Positions 25,712 through 34,194 of a stretch of 64,000 bases of DNA are shown here, in pieces. The translations under genes were made by a program, and so were the position numbers. The stretch comes from Pelagerythrobacter rhizovicinus. Its GTDB lineage: Bacteria; Pseudomonadota; Alphaproteobacteria; Sphingomonadales; Sphingomonadaceae. Every line of letters starts with the position of its first letter. Within the stretch, counting starts at the first letter, position 1. The DNA lies in NCBI RefSeq assembly GCF_004135625.1, contig NZ_SDPV01000001.1, positions 804,501-868,500 of the forward strand, given 5' to 3'. The notes under the pieces are model-generated. The model saw only the letters and a list, made by a program, of their open reading frames with translations, made no database searches and was not told the origin of the DNA.

Positions 25712-25713
25712 CG

Positions 25714-26853
25714 GTGCTGAGGCCTGTCCTGACAGCTGCTGCGGCGCTGACGGCGACGCTTTGCCACCCCGCCTCGGCCGCCGAGCCGGCGAGCGATCCC
25801 TACGCGCCGGCGCGCGAGATCATCGCCGACATGAACCGGATCGTGACGCCGGACGGTGTCGAGGAAACCTTCGTCGCCACGCTCGGCGGCGCGAAGCAGG
25901 TCGTCAACGTTCGCGGGACCGACCGCGACAATCCGATCCTGGTCTTCGTCCACGGCGGGCCCGGCGCGGTGGAGATGCCTTTCGCCTGGACTTTCCAGCG
26001 TCCGTGGGAAGACTTCTTCACGGTCGTGCATTACGACCAGCGCGGCGCCGGGCGGTCCTATCCGCTGAACTCTCCCGAGGCGCTCGCCCCGACGATGACG
26101 CTGGAGCGGTACCGGGACGATGCGATCGAACTGATCGAGTTGCTGCAGGAGCGCTACGGCGAGCGCAAGGTCGTGCTGATGGGGCACAGCTGGGGCTCGT
26201 TCGTCGGACTGGCGGTCGCGCTGGAGCGGCCGGACCTGCTCCATGCTTATGTCGGCGTGGGGCAGGGCATCGACTTCCGCGAAAGCGAGAAGGCTGGCAT
26301 GGCCTGGACGCGGGCCAAGGCGCTTGCTGCCGGGGACGAGGAAGCGGTCGCCGCGATCGATGCCCTCGCGCCCTATCCCGCGGCAGGCCCGTTCACGATC
26401 GAGCAGGCCGACGGCTGGCGCAAGTACGCGATGCCGTACGGCTCGCTGCTGTACAACCGTCCGCCCGTGGAGACGCTCTATTTCCATCAGCCGCGCCTGT
26501 CGCCGCTTTACAGCCCCGCTGATCGCAAGGCCTGGGGCGAGGGCAGCGCCTTTACGGTGACGACGCTCTGGCCTCGTCTCGCCGATGTCAGCTTCGCGGA
26601 CGTCGAGCGGGTCGAGGTGCCGCTGGTGTTCCTTCTCGGGCGGCACGACTATACCGTGCCTTCGCCGATCGCGGCCGAGTGGCTTGAAGAAGTCGAGGCG
26701 CCTTCCAAGGAGCTGGTCTGGTTCGAGCATTCGGCGCACATGCCGATGTTCGAGGAACCGGGTCTGTTCCTCGCCGCGCTGTTGCGCGAGGTGGTACCGC
26801 TCGCCAGGGATGCGCAGCACGCGTCCGCGAATATCGATCCGGGAGGTTCCTGA
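25714..26853 (+). CDS. Secreted alpha/beta hydrolase, proline iminopeptidase-like
   Basis: 379 aa from GTG 25714, two bases after the dehydrogenase stop. A signal peptide (L-R-P-V-L-T-A-A-A-A-L-T-A-T, cut near A-S-A-A-E) is evident. H-G-G-P-G is the oxyanion loop of the S33 family. The nucleophile elbow is G-H-S-W-G-S with Ser near residue 161. The late L-G-R-H-D-Y gives Asp and E-H-S-A-H-M-P the catalytic His. Exported peptidase or esterase activity is likely. Its position between the two carboxyspermidine genes is unusual, and no polyamine role is known to me. Confidence 0.82.
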   Translation: MLRPVLTAAAALTATLCHPASAAEPASDPYAPAREIIADMNRIVTPDGVEETFVATLGGAKQVVNVRGTDRDNPILVFVHGGPGAVEMPFAWTFQRPWEDFFTVVHYDQRGAGRSYPLNSPEALAPTMTLERYRDDAIELIELLQERYGERKVVLMGHSWGSFVGLAVALERPDLLHAYVGVGQGIDFRESEKAGMAWTRAKALAAGDEEAVAAIDALAPYPAAGPFTIEQADGWRKYAMPYGSLLYNRPPVETLYFHQPRLSPLYSPADRKAWGEGSAFTVTTLWPRLADVSFADVERVEVPLVFLLGRHDYTVPSPIAAEWLEEVEAPSKELVWFEHSAHMPMFEEPGLFLAALLREVVPLARDAQHASANIDPGGS

Positions 26854-26857
26854 GCCG

Positions 26858-28102
26858 ATGGAAACCAGAGCCGGCGATCCGGGCGCATTCGCCCATTTCG
26901 ACCTTCACCGCGTCGACAGCCCCGCCTTCGTCGTGGACGCGGCGAAGCTGCGTGCGAACCTGCAGGTGCTTGCCGAGATCCGCGATGCGGCGGACATCAA
27001 GGTGCTTGCCGCGCTCAAGGCCTTTTCGATGTGGAGCGTCGCGCCGATCGTCGGGGAGTATCTCGACGGCGTGTGCACCTCGGGCCTGTGGGAAGCGCGC
27101 TTGGCGAGCGAGTTCTACGACGGCGAGATCGCGACCTACTCGGCAGCCTACAAGCCGGATGAGCTGGAGGAGGTCTGCCGCCTGTCGGATCACGTGATCT
27201 TCAACTCGCCCGGCCAGCTCGAACGCGCGGCGCTGATCCTCGATCAGGCGCGCGCGAGCGGACAGGATTTCGACGTCGGCCTGCGGATCAATCCGCTGTG
27301 TCCCTGCGGCGAAGTGCCGCGCTACGATCCCTCGTCGCCCGGTTCGCGGCTCGGCTTTCCGATCGACCAACTCACGCCCGAGATCATGGAGCAGGTGGAC
27401 GGCATCCACTTCCACAACTTGTGCGAGCAGGACTTCGAGCCGCTTCGGCGGACGTGGGACAAGGTGTTCGACGCGATCGAGCCGTGGTTCGGGCAGCTCA
27501 AGTGGATCAATATGGGCGGCGGGCACCACATCACCCGCGCCGACTATCAGCGCGAGGAACTCGTTGAATTCCTGCGCGATGCGAAGGAGGACACCGGCGC
27601 GGAGATCTACCTCGAGCCGGGCGAAGCCGTGGCGCTCGATGCCGGGATCCTCGTCGGAACGATCCTCGATTCGATGTGGAACGGAATGCCGCTCGCGGTG
27701 ACCGACATCTCCGCCACCTGCCACATGCCCGATGTGATCGAGGCGCCTTACCGGCCGGCGATGCTGCACGAACCTGGTCCGGGTCCCCGCGAAGGCGGGG
27801 ACCTCAGTCTATCCGGCACTCCGCAGCCCGAGATCCCCGCCTTCGCGGGGACTCGGGACCTGGTCCGTCTCGGCGGCCCGTCGTGCCTCGCGGGCGACGT
27901 GATCGGCGATTACCGCCTGCCGGTGCCGTGCGAGCCCGGCCAGCGAATCGCCTTTCTCGACCAGGCGCACTATTCGATGGTGAAGACCAACACCTTCAAC
28001 GGCGTCCAGTTGCCGTCGATCTGGCTGTGGGACAGCGAAACCGACGCGCTCGAACAGGTGAAGAGCTTCGACTACGAAGATTTTCGCGACCGGTTGAGTT
28101 GA
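26858..28102 (+). CDS. nspC: Carboxyspermidine/carboxynorspermidine decarboxylase with repeat insertion
   Basis: 414 aa, longer than the usual 370-380. It is an alanine-racemase-fold decarboxylase with PLP lysine K54 in V-L-A-A-L-K-A-F-S-M-W, then F-H-N-L-C-E-Q-D, G-G-G-H-H-I-T, Y-L-E-P-G-E-A and D-I-S-A-T-C-H-M-P-D. It removes CO2 from carboxyspermidine to give spermidine. Residues about 307-334 (ending P-E-I-P-A-F-A-G-T-R-D) are encoded by a family 1 palindrome and separate M-L-H-E-P from V-R-L-G-G-P-S-C-L-A-G-D, which are adjacent in ordinary members. GGGAGG at 26841-26846 sets the start. Confidence 0.9.
   Translation: METRAGDPGAFAHFDLHRVDSPAFVVDAAKLRANLQVLAEIRDAADIKVLAALKAFSMWSVAPIVGEYLDGVCTSGLWEARLASEFYDGEIATYSAAYKPDELEEVCRLSDHVIFNSPGQLERAALILDQARASGQDFDVGLRINPLCPCGEVPRYDPSSPGSRLGFPIDQLTPEIMEQVDGIHFHNLCEQDFEPLRRTWDKVFDAIEPWFGQLKWINMGGGHHITRADYQREELVEFLRDAKEDTGAEIYLEPGEAVALDAGILVGTILDSMWNGMPLAVTDISATCHMPDVIEAPYRPAMLHEPGPGPREGGDLSLSGTPQPEIPAFAGTRDLVRLGGPSCLAGDVIGDYRLPVPCEPGQRIAFLDQAHYSMVKTNTFNGVQLPSIWLWDSETDALEQVKSFDYEDFRDRLS
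27777..27862. repeat. Family 1 palindrome inside nspC
   Basis: Left arm GTCCCCGCGAAGGCGGGGAC at 27783-27802, right arm ATCCCCGCCTTCGCGGGGAC at 27833-27852, each a hairpin, with GGTCC-rich outer flanks. It is kept open in the reading frame and adds about 28 residues to the decarboxylase. A 9-bp direct repeat ACCTGGTCC flanks it at 27772-27780 and 27858-27866. Confidence 0.85.
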
Positions 28103-28163
28103 CGGGGGTTGGCGGGGGGAACCGTCCGTGGAAGGATCGCCCGGAGACGTTTGGGGGAAATCG

Positions 28164-28667
28164 ATGCGCAAAGTCCATTTTCTCGCTGCGATTGCACTTG
28201 CCAGCGCGATTGCTGCACCCGCGCCGGTGCAGGCCCAGGGCTATTCGGCGGAGCGCCTCGTGAGATCGGTCGATCTCGATGATCTGAGGGTCGTGGTGAC
28301 CTCGCTGGGCCACACAGTCAGAGAAGAGCGGACGTTTGGCGACGTCAGCCTGTCTGCGACCGATGCCGAGGGGACCAACTACATCGTGATCGGTACGGCC
28401 TGCGGGGCCAACGGCAGTGCCCGATGCCAGGGCGTGATGATGCAGGTCCGGTTCGATCCCGACGAGACCGTGAACGCGGAGAGCCTTGCGCGGGCCAATC
28501 TGTCGCAGGCTGCCGTCAACACCTGGCGCGATCCGGCAAACGGCACGATCGGGGTCACGCGCTATGTCGTGCTCGACCATGGAATCACGATGGCGAACCT
28601 GCGCGAAAACGTGAACGTGCTCCTCTCGCTGACGCCGAGCGTGGTCGACGCGCTTCTGGGGGAATAG
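28164..28667 (+). CDS. Exported YbjN-domain protein
   Basis: 167 aa from ATG 28164 with GGGGGAA upstream. A signal peptide of about 24 residues ends A-P-V-Q-A-Q-G. The rest is one YbjN/type III-chaperone-like alpha-beta domain: Y-S-A-E-R-L-V, N-Y-I-V-I-G-T-A-C, C-Q-G-V-M-M-Q-V-R-F and T-R-Y-V-V-L-D-H-G-I-T. Two Cys may form a periplasmic disulphide. The family is common and of unknown role. It sits between the spermidine genes and ornithine decarboxylase on the same strand. Confidence 0.7.
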   Translation: MRKVHFLAAIALASAIAAPAPVQAQGYSAERLVRSVDLDDLRVVVTSLGHTVREERTFGDVSLSATDAEGTNYIVIGTACGANGSARCQGVMMQVRFDPDETVNAESLARANLSQAAVNTWRDPANGTIGVTRYVVLDHGITMANLRENVNVLLSLTPSVVDALLGE

Positions 28668-28741
28668 GGTCCGCACGGCCCGTCTCGCCGCACCCCCGCT
28701 TCGTCCCCTCTCCGGTTGCAGGGAAAAGCACGAGTTTTCAC

Positions 28742-28847
28742 TTGCGGTTCACGCTGCGAAGCTTATAGGCGCACCCCGCTGCCCCAAGGGGACTTCCTAA
28801 CCGCAAGGCAGCCTCGTTCGAACTTAACCGTTTGGGGGTCCCTTGAG
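28742..28847 (+). promoter_or_regulatory. Promoter and structured leader of ornithine decarboxylase gene
   Basis: TTGCGG (28742-28747) and TATAGG (28764-28769), 16 bp apart, predict a transcript start near 28776 and a leader of about 70 nt. GCTGCC (28778-28783) can pair with GGCAGC (28807-28812). Loop bases CAAGGGGAC (28785-28793) can pair, with one bulge, with GTCCCTTG (28838-28845), directly between the G-rich ribosome site and the TTG start. That makes an H-type pseudoknot. An alphaproteobacterial speF leader motif (Rfam) is known upstream of such genes; whether this is one was not tested. Confidence 0.55.
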
Positions 28848-30050
28848 TTGCACATCCATCCTGACGCCCGGTCTGTAGTTCGCGCTCTCGCGCCGGACGA
28901 GCCGGTCATCCTCAATCGCCCGCACGCTGCGGAGCGCGCAGCGCGTTTCTTCGTCGAGAAGTTTCCGGGCAAGTCGCTCTATGCGGTGAAGGCCAATCCT
29001 TCGCCCGACCTGCTGCAGGTTCTGTGGAAGGGCGGCGTGACGCATTTCGACGTCGCCTCGATCGCAGAGGTGCGCCTGGTGCGCGCCATGCTGCCGGAAG
29101 CGACGCTGTGCTTCATGCATCCGGTGAAGACGCCGCGCGCGATTCGCGAGGCCTACTTCGAACACGGCGTGAAGACGTTCAGCCTCGACACGATCGAGGA
29201 ACTGGCCAAGATCGTCGAGGCGACCACCGCCGAGGACGGCACGCCGGCTGCCGACCTGCGCCTGCTGGTGCGCCTTCGCGTTTCGTCCGACTACTCCGAG
29301 CTCAGCCTTGCATCCAAGTTCGGCGCCGATCTGGTCGACGCTGCGCCGCTGCTGCAGGCGACCCGCCAGCACTGCGACTGGCTGGGCGTGTGCTTCCACG
29401 TCGGGAGCCAGGCAATGACGCCGTTCGCCTATGTTCAGGCGCTGGAGCGCGTGCGCGCCGCGGTGGCCGAGGCGAGCGTGGTGATCGACGTGGTCGACGT
29501 CGGCGGCGGATTCCCCTCGGTCTATCCGGACATGGAGCCTCCGCCGCTGGAGGACTACTTCGAGGTCATCCACCGCCACTTCGAGAACCTGCCGATCGCC
29601 TATAACGCCGAGCTGTGGTGCGAGCCCGGCCGCGCGCTCTGCGCCGAGTATTCCTCGGTCGTGGTGCGGGTCGAGAAGCGGCGGGGGGACGAGCTCTACA
29701 TCAACGACGGCGCTTACGGCGCGCTGTTCGATGCGGCGCATGTCGACTGGCGCTTTCCGGTCTCGGCGCTGGAGGACGATCTGCGCGATCCGCCGCAGGA
29801 GTTCGCCTTCTACGGCCCCACCTGCGACGATGCCGATTACATGAAGGGGCCCTTCATGCTCCCCGGCGACATCCAGGCGGGCGACTACATCGAGATCGGC
29901 ATGCTCGGCGCCTACGGCGCGGCGATGAAGACCGGCTTCAACGGCTTCGGCAACGCGCAGCAGATCGTGGTGGGCGACGAGCCGATGGCGAGCCTCTACC
30001 GCGGCGACCGCGAGCGGCCGGTGACCGACAACGTGGTGAGCCTGCGCTGA
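28848..30050 (+). CDS. Ornithine decarboxylase (alanine-racemase fold)
   Basis: 400 aa from TTG 28848 (then H-I-H-P-D-A-R-S-V-V), preceded at 9 nt by a G5 ribosome site. No ATG fits the conserved N-terminus, and the ATG-like longer reading crosses the leader. PLP lysine K48 is in Y-A-V-K-A-N-P. H-V-G-S-Q, D-V-G-G-G-F-P-S, E-P-G-R and the active-site Cys in G-P-T-C-D-D-A-D follow. It makes putrescine from ornithine, or cadaverine from lysine if bifunctional, supplying the dehydrogenase/decarboxylase pair upstream. Confidence 0.92.
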   Translation: MHIHPDARSVVRALAPDEPVILNRPHAAERAARFFVEKFPGKSLYAVKANPSPDLLQVLWKGGVTHFDVASIAEVRLVRAMLPEATLCFMHPVKTPRAIREAYFEHGVKTFSLDTIEELAKIVEATTAEDGTPAADLRLLVRLRVSSDYSELSLASKFGADLVDAAPLLQATRQHCDWLGVCFHVGSQAMTPFAYVQALERVRAAVAEASVVIDVVDVGGGFPSVYPDMEPPPLEDYFEVIHRHFENLPIAYNAELWCEPGRALCAEYSSVVVRVEKRRGDELYINDGAYGALFDAAHVDWRFPVSALEDDLRDPPQEFAFYGPTCDDADYMKGPFMLPGDIQAGDYIEIGMLGAYGAAMKTGFNGFGNAQQIVVGDEPMASLYRGDRERPVTDNVVSLR

Positions 30051-30062
30051 GCAGACCGCCAT

Positions 30063-30094
30063 CCCCGCGCGACCGGCTACGGCCTCGCGCGGGG
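30063..30094. terminator. Strong hairpin between convergent genes
   Basis: CCCCGCGCGA (30063-30072) and TCGCGCGGGG (30085-30094) form a perfect 10-bp stem with a 12-nt loop, 13 bp after the ornithine decarboxylase stop. The right arm overlaps the last codons of the convergent hydrolase gene. It has no T-run, so terminator function is plausible but unproven. Confidence 0.4.
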
Positions 30095-31288
30095 AAGGCA
30101 GGCACCCACCGGCGGCGAGGCGAAGATGCGGCAGTCGAAATAGATCGCCTCGGCATTGCCGTTTCGCGCCGGCAGGAAACTGAAGCGCAGTACGCGGCGG
30201 GCTTCGCCGGTCAGCGGCAGTTCGGCCGGAATCGCCGCCGCATCGTCCCAACCGTAGACCTGGCAATAGGCGTCGCCCGGGCACAGGGCGCGGGCGCGCT
30301 CGACCAGTGTCTGCGGCGCATCCCCGCGCGCGACGAGCACGAAATGGACGCCGGGCGCGGGAGAGGCCGGAGCCGCAGTCGATGCCTCCGCTGCTCCGAC
30401 CGGAGTCGCCTCCGCCTCGCCTCCGCCCGATGCGGTGATCGTACGAACCGCCATTCCCTGTTCGGCAAGTCGAGGGAGGAGAAGCTCCACCGGTCGATCG
30501 ACTTCCTGCGCAGTCCTGCGCAGCGCCAGCGGATCGGGCTCGCCGCCTGTGTAACGGGCAGACATCGCCGCGCCGCTTCCCCACCAGCCGCGCCAGCGGA
30601 AGAACAGGTGCGGGCCCACCGCCGCAATCTTGTCGAGTTCGCCGCTCCAGGCGGGGTAGACGTAGTCTGCGTGGTAGTGGGTCGCCGTGCCGACCGGCGC
30701 GTGGACGTAACCGCCCAATGCCTCCTCAGCCCGCTGGCGTGCCGCGCGCCACAGGGCTTCGGAATAGCTCCGCGCGAGCGAGCCGTCACAAGTGAAGGTG
30801 AACTGGCACCCGGTGGGCCGCTCGGACCCTTGGAAGATCACGCCGCAGACCGTGTTTGCGAAGGCCGGATGGCGCACCCGGTTGAGGATCACCTGCATCA
30901 CCGCGCGCTGGTCAGGCTCTCCCGCGCCCGCCTCGGCCATCGCGGCAAGCGCGAGACAGTCGCGGGCCCGAGTGCGGTCTGCGGAGCTGCCGTGAAAGGC
31001 GAAAGGCCGGGCGGCGGCGAGATCGGTATCGGCAAAGGGAACGGCGGCGTTGCGCGCGCGCGCATCGTCAGCGGGAAGGGTGGAGAGGATCGTGCCCTCG
31101 TCCTCGGCACTGGCGGGCAGGGCATCGGGCGGCGCAGCGGCGGGAGCAGCGCGGTGTGCCGCTCCCGTCACGTGCGGATCGGACGCATCGCCGAACAGCG
31201 CCAGCATGAGGAAGACCAGCGCGAGGATTGCGGAGACCGCGTGGAGAGGCGCATTCTCCCGCAACTGCCGTGATCCCGTCTCGTCCAT
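30077..31288 (-). CDS. SleB-type cell-wall hydrolase, membrane-anchored
   Basis: 403 aa. A single N-terminal membrane segment (about 16-34) is followed by an Ala/Pro-rich linker and the Hydrolase_2/SleB domain at about 110-225: A-M-A-E-A-G-A-G-E-P-D-Q-R-A-V, then V-I-L-N-R-V-R-H-P, G-C-Q-F-T-F-T-C-D-G, and a late T-H-Y-H-A-D-Y-V. The E in the first motif is the lytic-transglycosylase-like catalytic Glu. In non-sporulating alphaproteobacteria such enzymes remodel peptidoglycan. The C-terminal 150 residues contain a Ser/Ala linker and a Cys-bearing domain I do not recognise. Confidence 0.85.
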   Translation of the reverse strand: MDETGSRQLRENAPLHAVSAILALVFLMLALFGDASDPHVTGAAHRAAPAAAPPDALPASAEDEGTILSTLPADDARARNAAVPFADTDLAAARPFAFHGSSADRTRARDCLALAAMAEAGAGEPDQRAVMQVILNRVRHPAFANTVCGVIFQGSERPTGCQFTFTCDGSLARSYSEALWRAARQRAEEALGGYVHAPVGTATHYHADYVYPAWSGELDKIAAVGPHLFFRWRGWWGSGAAMSARYTGGEPDPLALRRTAQEVDRPVELLLPRLAEQGMAVRTITASGGGEAEATPVGAAEASTAAPASPAPGVHFVLVARGDAPQTLVERARALCPGDAYCQVYGWDDAAAIPAELPLTGEARRVLRFSFLPARNGNAEAIYFDCRIFASPPVGACLPRARP

Positions 31289-31332
31289 TGCCGCTATCTA
31301 GCGTCGCGAGCGGCCACGAACAGAGGCAGCGC

Positions 31333-32553
31333 TCAGGCTGCCTGTGCGAGCTCCAGTTGGAGACGGTCCCAGATCTCCACCAGCGCGGCGGTCAGTTCGT
31401 CCATCATCGCTTCGGTGTGCGACGGGCCCGGAGTGAAGCGCAGCCGCTCGGTGCCGCGCGGCACGGTCGGGAAGTTGATCGGCTGCACGTAGGCGCCATA
31501 TTCGGCGAGCAGGATGTCGCTGATCTTCTTCGCGCGCACCGGATCGCCGACCATCAGCGGCACGATGTGCGTCTGGCTCGGCATGACCGGCAGGCCGGCA
31601 GCGGCGAACTTCGCCTTGAGCAGCGCGGCGTTGCGCTGCTGCGCCTCGCGCTCCTCGTTCGATTCCTTGAGGTGCCGCACCGCCGCGAGCACGCCGGCGA
31701 CGAGAACCGGGCTGAGTGAGGTGGTGAAGATGAACCCGGGCGCATAGCTGCGGATGCAGTCGATCACGCGCGTGTCGGCCGCGATATAGCCGCCCATGAC
31801 GCCGAACGCCTTGCCCAGCGTGCCTTCGATGATGTCGATCCGGTGTGCGGCCTCGTCCCGCTCCGAAATTCCGCCACCGCGCTTGCCGTACATGCCGACG
31901 GCGTGGACCTCGTCGATGTAGGTCAGCGCGTTGTACTTCTCGGCAAGGTCGCAGATCGCGTTGATCGGGGCGATGTCGGCGTCCATCGAGTAAACGCTCT
32001 CGAACGCGATCAGCTTGGGCGTTTCGGGCGCTTCGGCCGCGAGCAGCTCTTCCAGATGCTCGAGATCGTTGTGCCGGAACACGCGCTTCTCGCAGCCCGA
32101 GTTGCGGATGCCGGCGATCATGCTTGCATGGTTGAGTTCGTCGGAAAAGATCACGCAGCCCGGCAGCAACTTGGCCAGGGTGGAGAGCGTCGCGTCGTTG
32201 GAGACGTAGCCGCTGGTGAACAGCAGCGCGCCGTCCTTGCCGTGCAGGTCGGCGAGCTCGCGTTCGAGCTGGACGTGGAAGTGCGTGTTGCCGCCGATGT
32301 TGCGCGTGCCGCCGGATCCGGCGCCGACGTCGTGCAGCGCCTCTTCCATCGCCGCGATGACTTTCGGATGCTGGCCCATCGAAAGGTAGTCGTTCGAGCA
32401 CCAGACGGTGATCGGCTTCGGGCCGTTGTGCCCGGCGAAGCAGCGCGCGTTGGGGAAGGTGCCCTTGTTGCGCATGATATCGATGAAGACGCGGTAACGG
32501 CCTTCCGAGTGCAGGCGGTCGATCGCCTGATCGAAGATCTGATTGTAATTCAT
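31333..32553 (-). CDS. hemA: 5-aminolevulinate synthase
   Basis: 406 aa from ATG 32553 ([11 protein letters not shown]). PLP fold type [11 protein letters not shown], the glycine-rich [22 protein letters not shown] and PLP-lysine motif [14 protein letters not shown]. It condenses succinyl-CoA and glycine, the committed step of haem synthesis by the C4 route typical of alphaproteobacteria. Succinyl-CoA links it to the propionate module here. It lies 100 bp from murI on the same strand with no clear signal in the gap. Confidence 0.96.
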   Translation of the reverse strand: MNYNQIFDQAIDRLHSEGRYRVFIDIMRNKGTFPNARCFAGHNGPKPITVWCSNDYLSMGQHPKVIAAMEEALHDVGAGSGGTRNIGGNTHFHVQLERELADLHGKDGALLFTSGYVSNDATLSTLAKLLPGCVIFSDELNHASMIAGIRNSGCEKRVFRHNDLEHLEELLAAEAPETPKLIAFESVYSMDADIAPINAICDLAEKYNALTYIDEVHAVGMYGKRGGGISERDEAAHRIDIIEGTLGKAFGVMGGYIAADTRVIDCIRSYAPGFIFTTSLSPVLVAGVLAAVRHLKESNEEREAQQRNAALLKAKFAAAGLPVMPSQTHIVPLMVGDPVRAKKISDILLAEYGAYVQPINFPTVPRGTERLRFTPGPSHTEAMMDELTAALVEIWDRLQLELAQAA

Positions 32554-32653
32554 CGCACGCTCGCGCCTCGCCGTTCGGTCACGGCCGTTTCGGGCCGGCA
32601 TTTAAGCCGCTCGCGCCTGCATTTCCACCGCGATCTTTGCGAGCGATTCGCAG

Positions 32654-33454
32654 CTAGAATTTCTCGAGGCGCTCGATGCAACAGGCGCGGAACGCCTCGG
32701 CGAGCGGCTGGAACTCCTCGATCGGTCCGGTCGTGACCGCGCGGTCGGGTTCTCTTCGCTCCATTGGCTGCCCCGCGACGAGGTGTGCGATCCGGCGCGC
32801 GATGCCCTCGGCGCCGTCGATCAACGCGACTCCGGGTCCGAAGGCCGCCTCCAGTTCGCTGCGCAGCAACGGAAAGTGCGTGCACGCGAGCACGACGGTG
32901 TCGATCCGGTCACCGCCCGGTTGCTCTCTGAGCCCCGCCACGGCATCCCTGATCGCTGCGGGGTCAAGCGGGCGCCCGCGCAGCTTGGCCTCGGCCGCTT
33001 CGACCAGGCCGGGCGCGGCGTGGCGCAGCAGCCTGTGGCCATTGCCGAACTGCGATTGGAGGTTGTCGACATAGGCCTGGCGGATCGTCGCCGCAGTGCC
33101 GAGCAGCCCGATCGTACCGCTGCGTGTCTGAACGGCGGCCGGCTTGATCGCCGGCACGGTGCCGACGATCGGAATCTCCAGCACCTCGCGTACCATGCCG
33201 AGCGCGATGGTGCTTGCGGTGTTGCAGGCGATGCAGATCAGCCGGGGGTGCCAGCGCTCCGCCATGCGCCCGAGCAGCCCGCAGACGCGCGCCGCGACTT
33301 CGGCCTCGCTCTTGGTACCATAGGGCAGACCCGCGAGATCCGCGGCGTAGATCACCGGTGCGTGCGGCAGCGTTTTGCGGACTTCCGCGAGCACGCTGAG
33401 TCCGCCGACGCCGGAATCGAACAGCAGGATGGGGGAGTGCGAAGAAACGTCCAA
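32654..33454 (-). CDS. murI: Glutamate racemase
   Basis: 266 aa. The two catalytic cysteines are C77 in I-A-C-N-T-A-S-T and C191 in L-A-C-T-H-F-P-L-L. F-D-S-G-V-G-G-L and Y-A-A-D-L-A-G-L-P-Y-G are the family N-terminal motifs. It supplies D-glutamate for peptidoglycan precursors in the cytoplasm. A family 2 inverted repeat begins 7 bp upstream of the start and separates it from the divergent plsY. Confidence 0.95.
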   Translation of the reverse strand: MDVSSHSPILLFDSGVGGLSVLAEVRKTLPHAPVIYAADLAGLPYGTKSEAEVAARVCGLLGRMAERWHPRLICIACNTASTIALGMVREVLEIPIVGTVPAIKPAAVQTRSGTIGLLGTAATIRQAYVDNLQSQFGNGHRLLRHAAPGLVEAAEAKLRGRPLDPAAIRDAVAGLREQPGGDRIDTVVLACTHFPLLRSELEAAFGPGVALIDGAEGIARRIAHLVAGQPMERREPDRAVTTGPIEEFQPLAEAFRACCIERLEKF

Positions 33455-33460
33455 AATAGT

Positions 33461-33552
33461 CCCGTTCGTCCTGAGCTTATCGAAGGACCGCTTTTTCTTT
33501 GGCCCAGCGCCTATTAGAAGTACGGCCCTTCGACAAGCTCAGGGCGAACGGG
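33461..33552. repeat. Inverted repeat, family 2 (LSLSKD/RQAQGE type)
   Basis: Two 30-nt arms at 33461-33490 and 33523-33552 share the core CCTGAGCTTATCGAAGGAC and its reverse complement, with a 32-nt centre. Translated, they read as the strings L-S-L-S-K-D and R-Q-A-Q-G-E commonly seen in spurious proteobacterial ORFs. It lies between the divergent murI and plsY starts and ends 12 bp before plsY. Confidence 0.85.
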
Positions 33553-33564
33553 TAGGGGGCAGAT

Positions 33565-34194
33565 GTGGGCGCTGAACTGACCATCGACGTGCTATGGGCC
33601 GCGCTGCTCGGCTACCTTTGCGGCTCGATCCCGTTCGGACTGATTCTCGCCCGGCTCGCCGGGCTCGGCGACGTGCGCAAGATCGGCAGCGGAAATATCG
33701 GCGCGACCAACGTGCTGCGCACCGGCAACAAGGCGGTCGCGGCCGCGACCCTGCTGCTCGATCTCGCCAAGGGATTCGTGGCGGTGCTGCTCGCCGCGCA
33801 CCTGCTCACCGGGCCAAGCGAGATGCCGGGCGCAATCCTCGGCCCGGCCCCCGTGGCCGCGGTGTTCGCGGTGATCGGCCACTGCTTCCCGGTCTGGCTC
33901 GGGTTCAAGGGCGGCAAGGGCGTGGCGACCAATGCGGGAGTCAGCTTGGGGCTCGCCTGGCCGATCGGGCTGGCTTACGCGCTCGTCTGGCTCGGCGTGC
34001 TGGCGGCGAGCCGGATCAGCTCGCTTGCCGGGATGAGTGCGGTGGTGGCCGCCGCGATTGTTGCTGCGGTGCTCGGCTACGCGGCCTATGTCCCCGCGCT
34101 GGTGCTGATCGCGCTGATCGTGCTCTGGCTCCACCGCGAGAACCTCAAGCGTCTGGCGAACGGCACCGAGCCGAAGGTCGGCTCGAAGGAGTGA
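33565..34194 (+). CDS. plsY: Glycerol-3-phosphate acyltransferase PlsY
   Basis: 209 aa with five to six membrane helices. Motif 1 S-G-N-I-G-A-T-N, motif 2 G-G-K-G-V-A-T-N-A-G and the N-terminal G-S-I-P-F-G-L are all intact. It transfers acyl from acyl-phosphate to glycerol 3-phosphate, the first step of phospholipid synthesis. The start is GTG 33565; ATG 33563 is out of frame. GGGGG lies just upstream. It overlaps dprA by GTGA. Confidence 0.95.
   Translation: MGAELTIDVLWAALLGYLCGSIPFGLILARLAGLGDVRKIGSGNIGATNVLRTGNKAVAAATLLLDLAKGFVAVLLAAHLLTGPSEMPGAILGPAPVAAVFAVIGHCFPVWLGFKGGKGVATNAGVSLGLAWPIGLAYALVWLGVLAASRISSLAGMSAVVAAAIVAAVLGYAAYVPALVLIALIVLWLHRENLKRLANGTEPKVGSKE

Noticed and set aside
27772-27866. 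Nine-base direct repeats as a transposon-like target duplication
   Set aside because: The copies are 86 bp apart, so removing the element and one copy would shift the reading frame. The match may be chance or part of the repeat arms.
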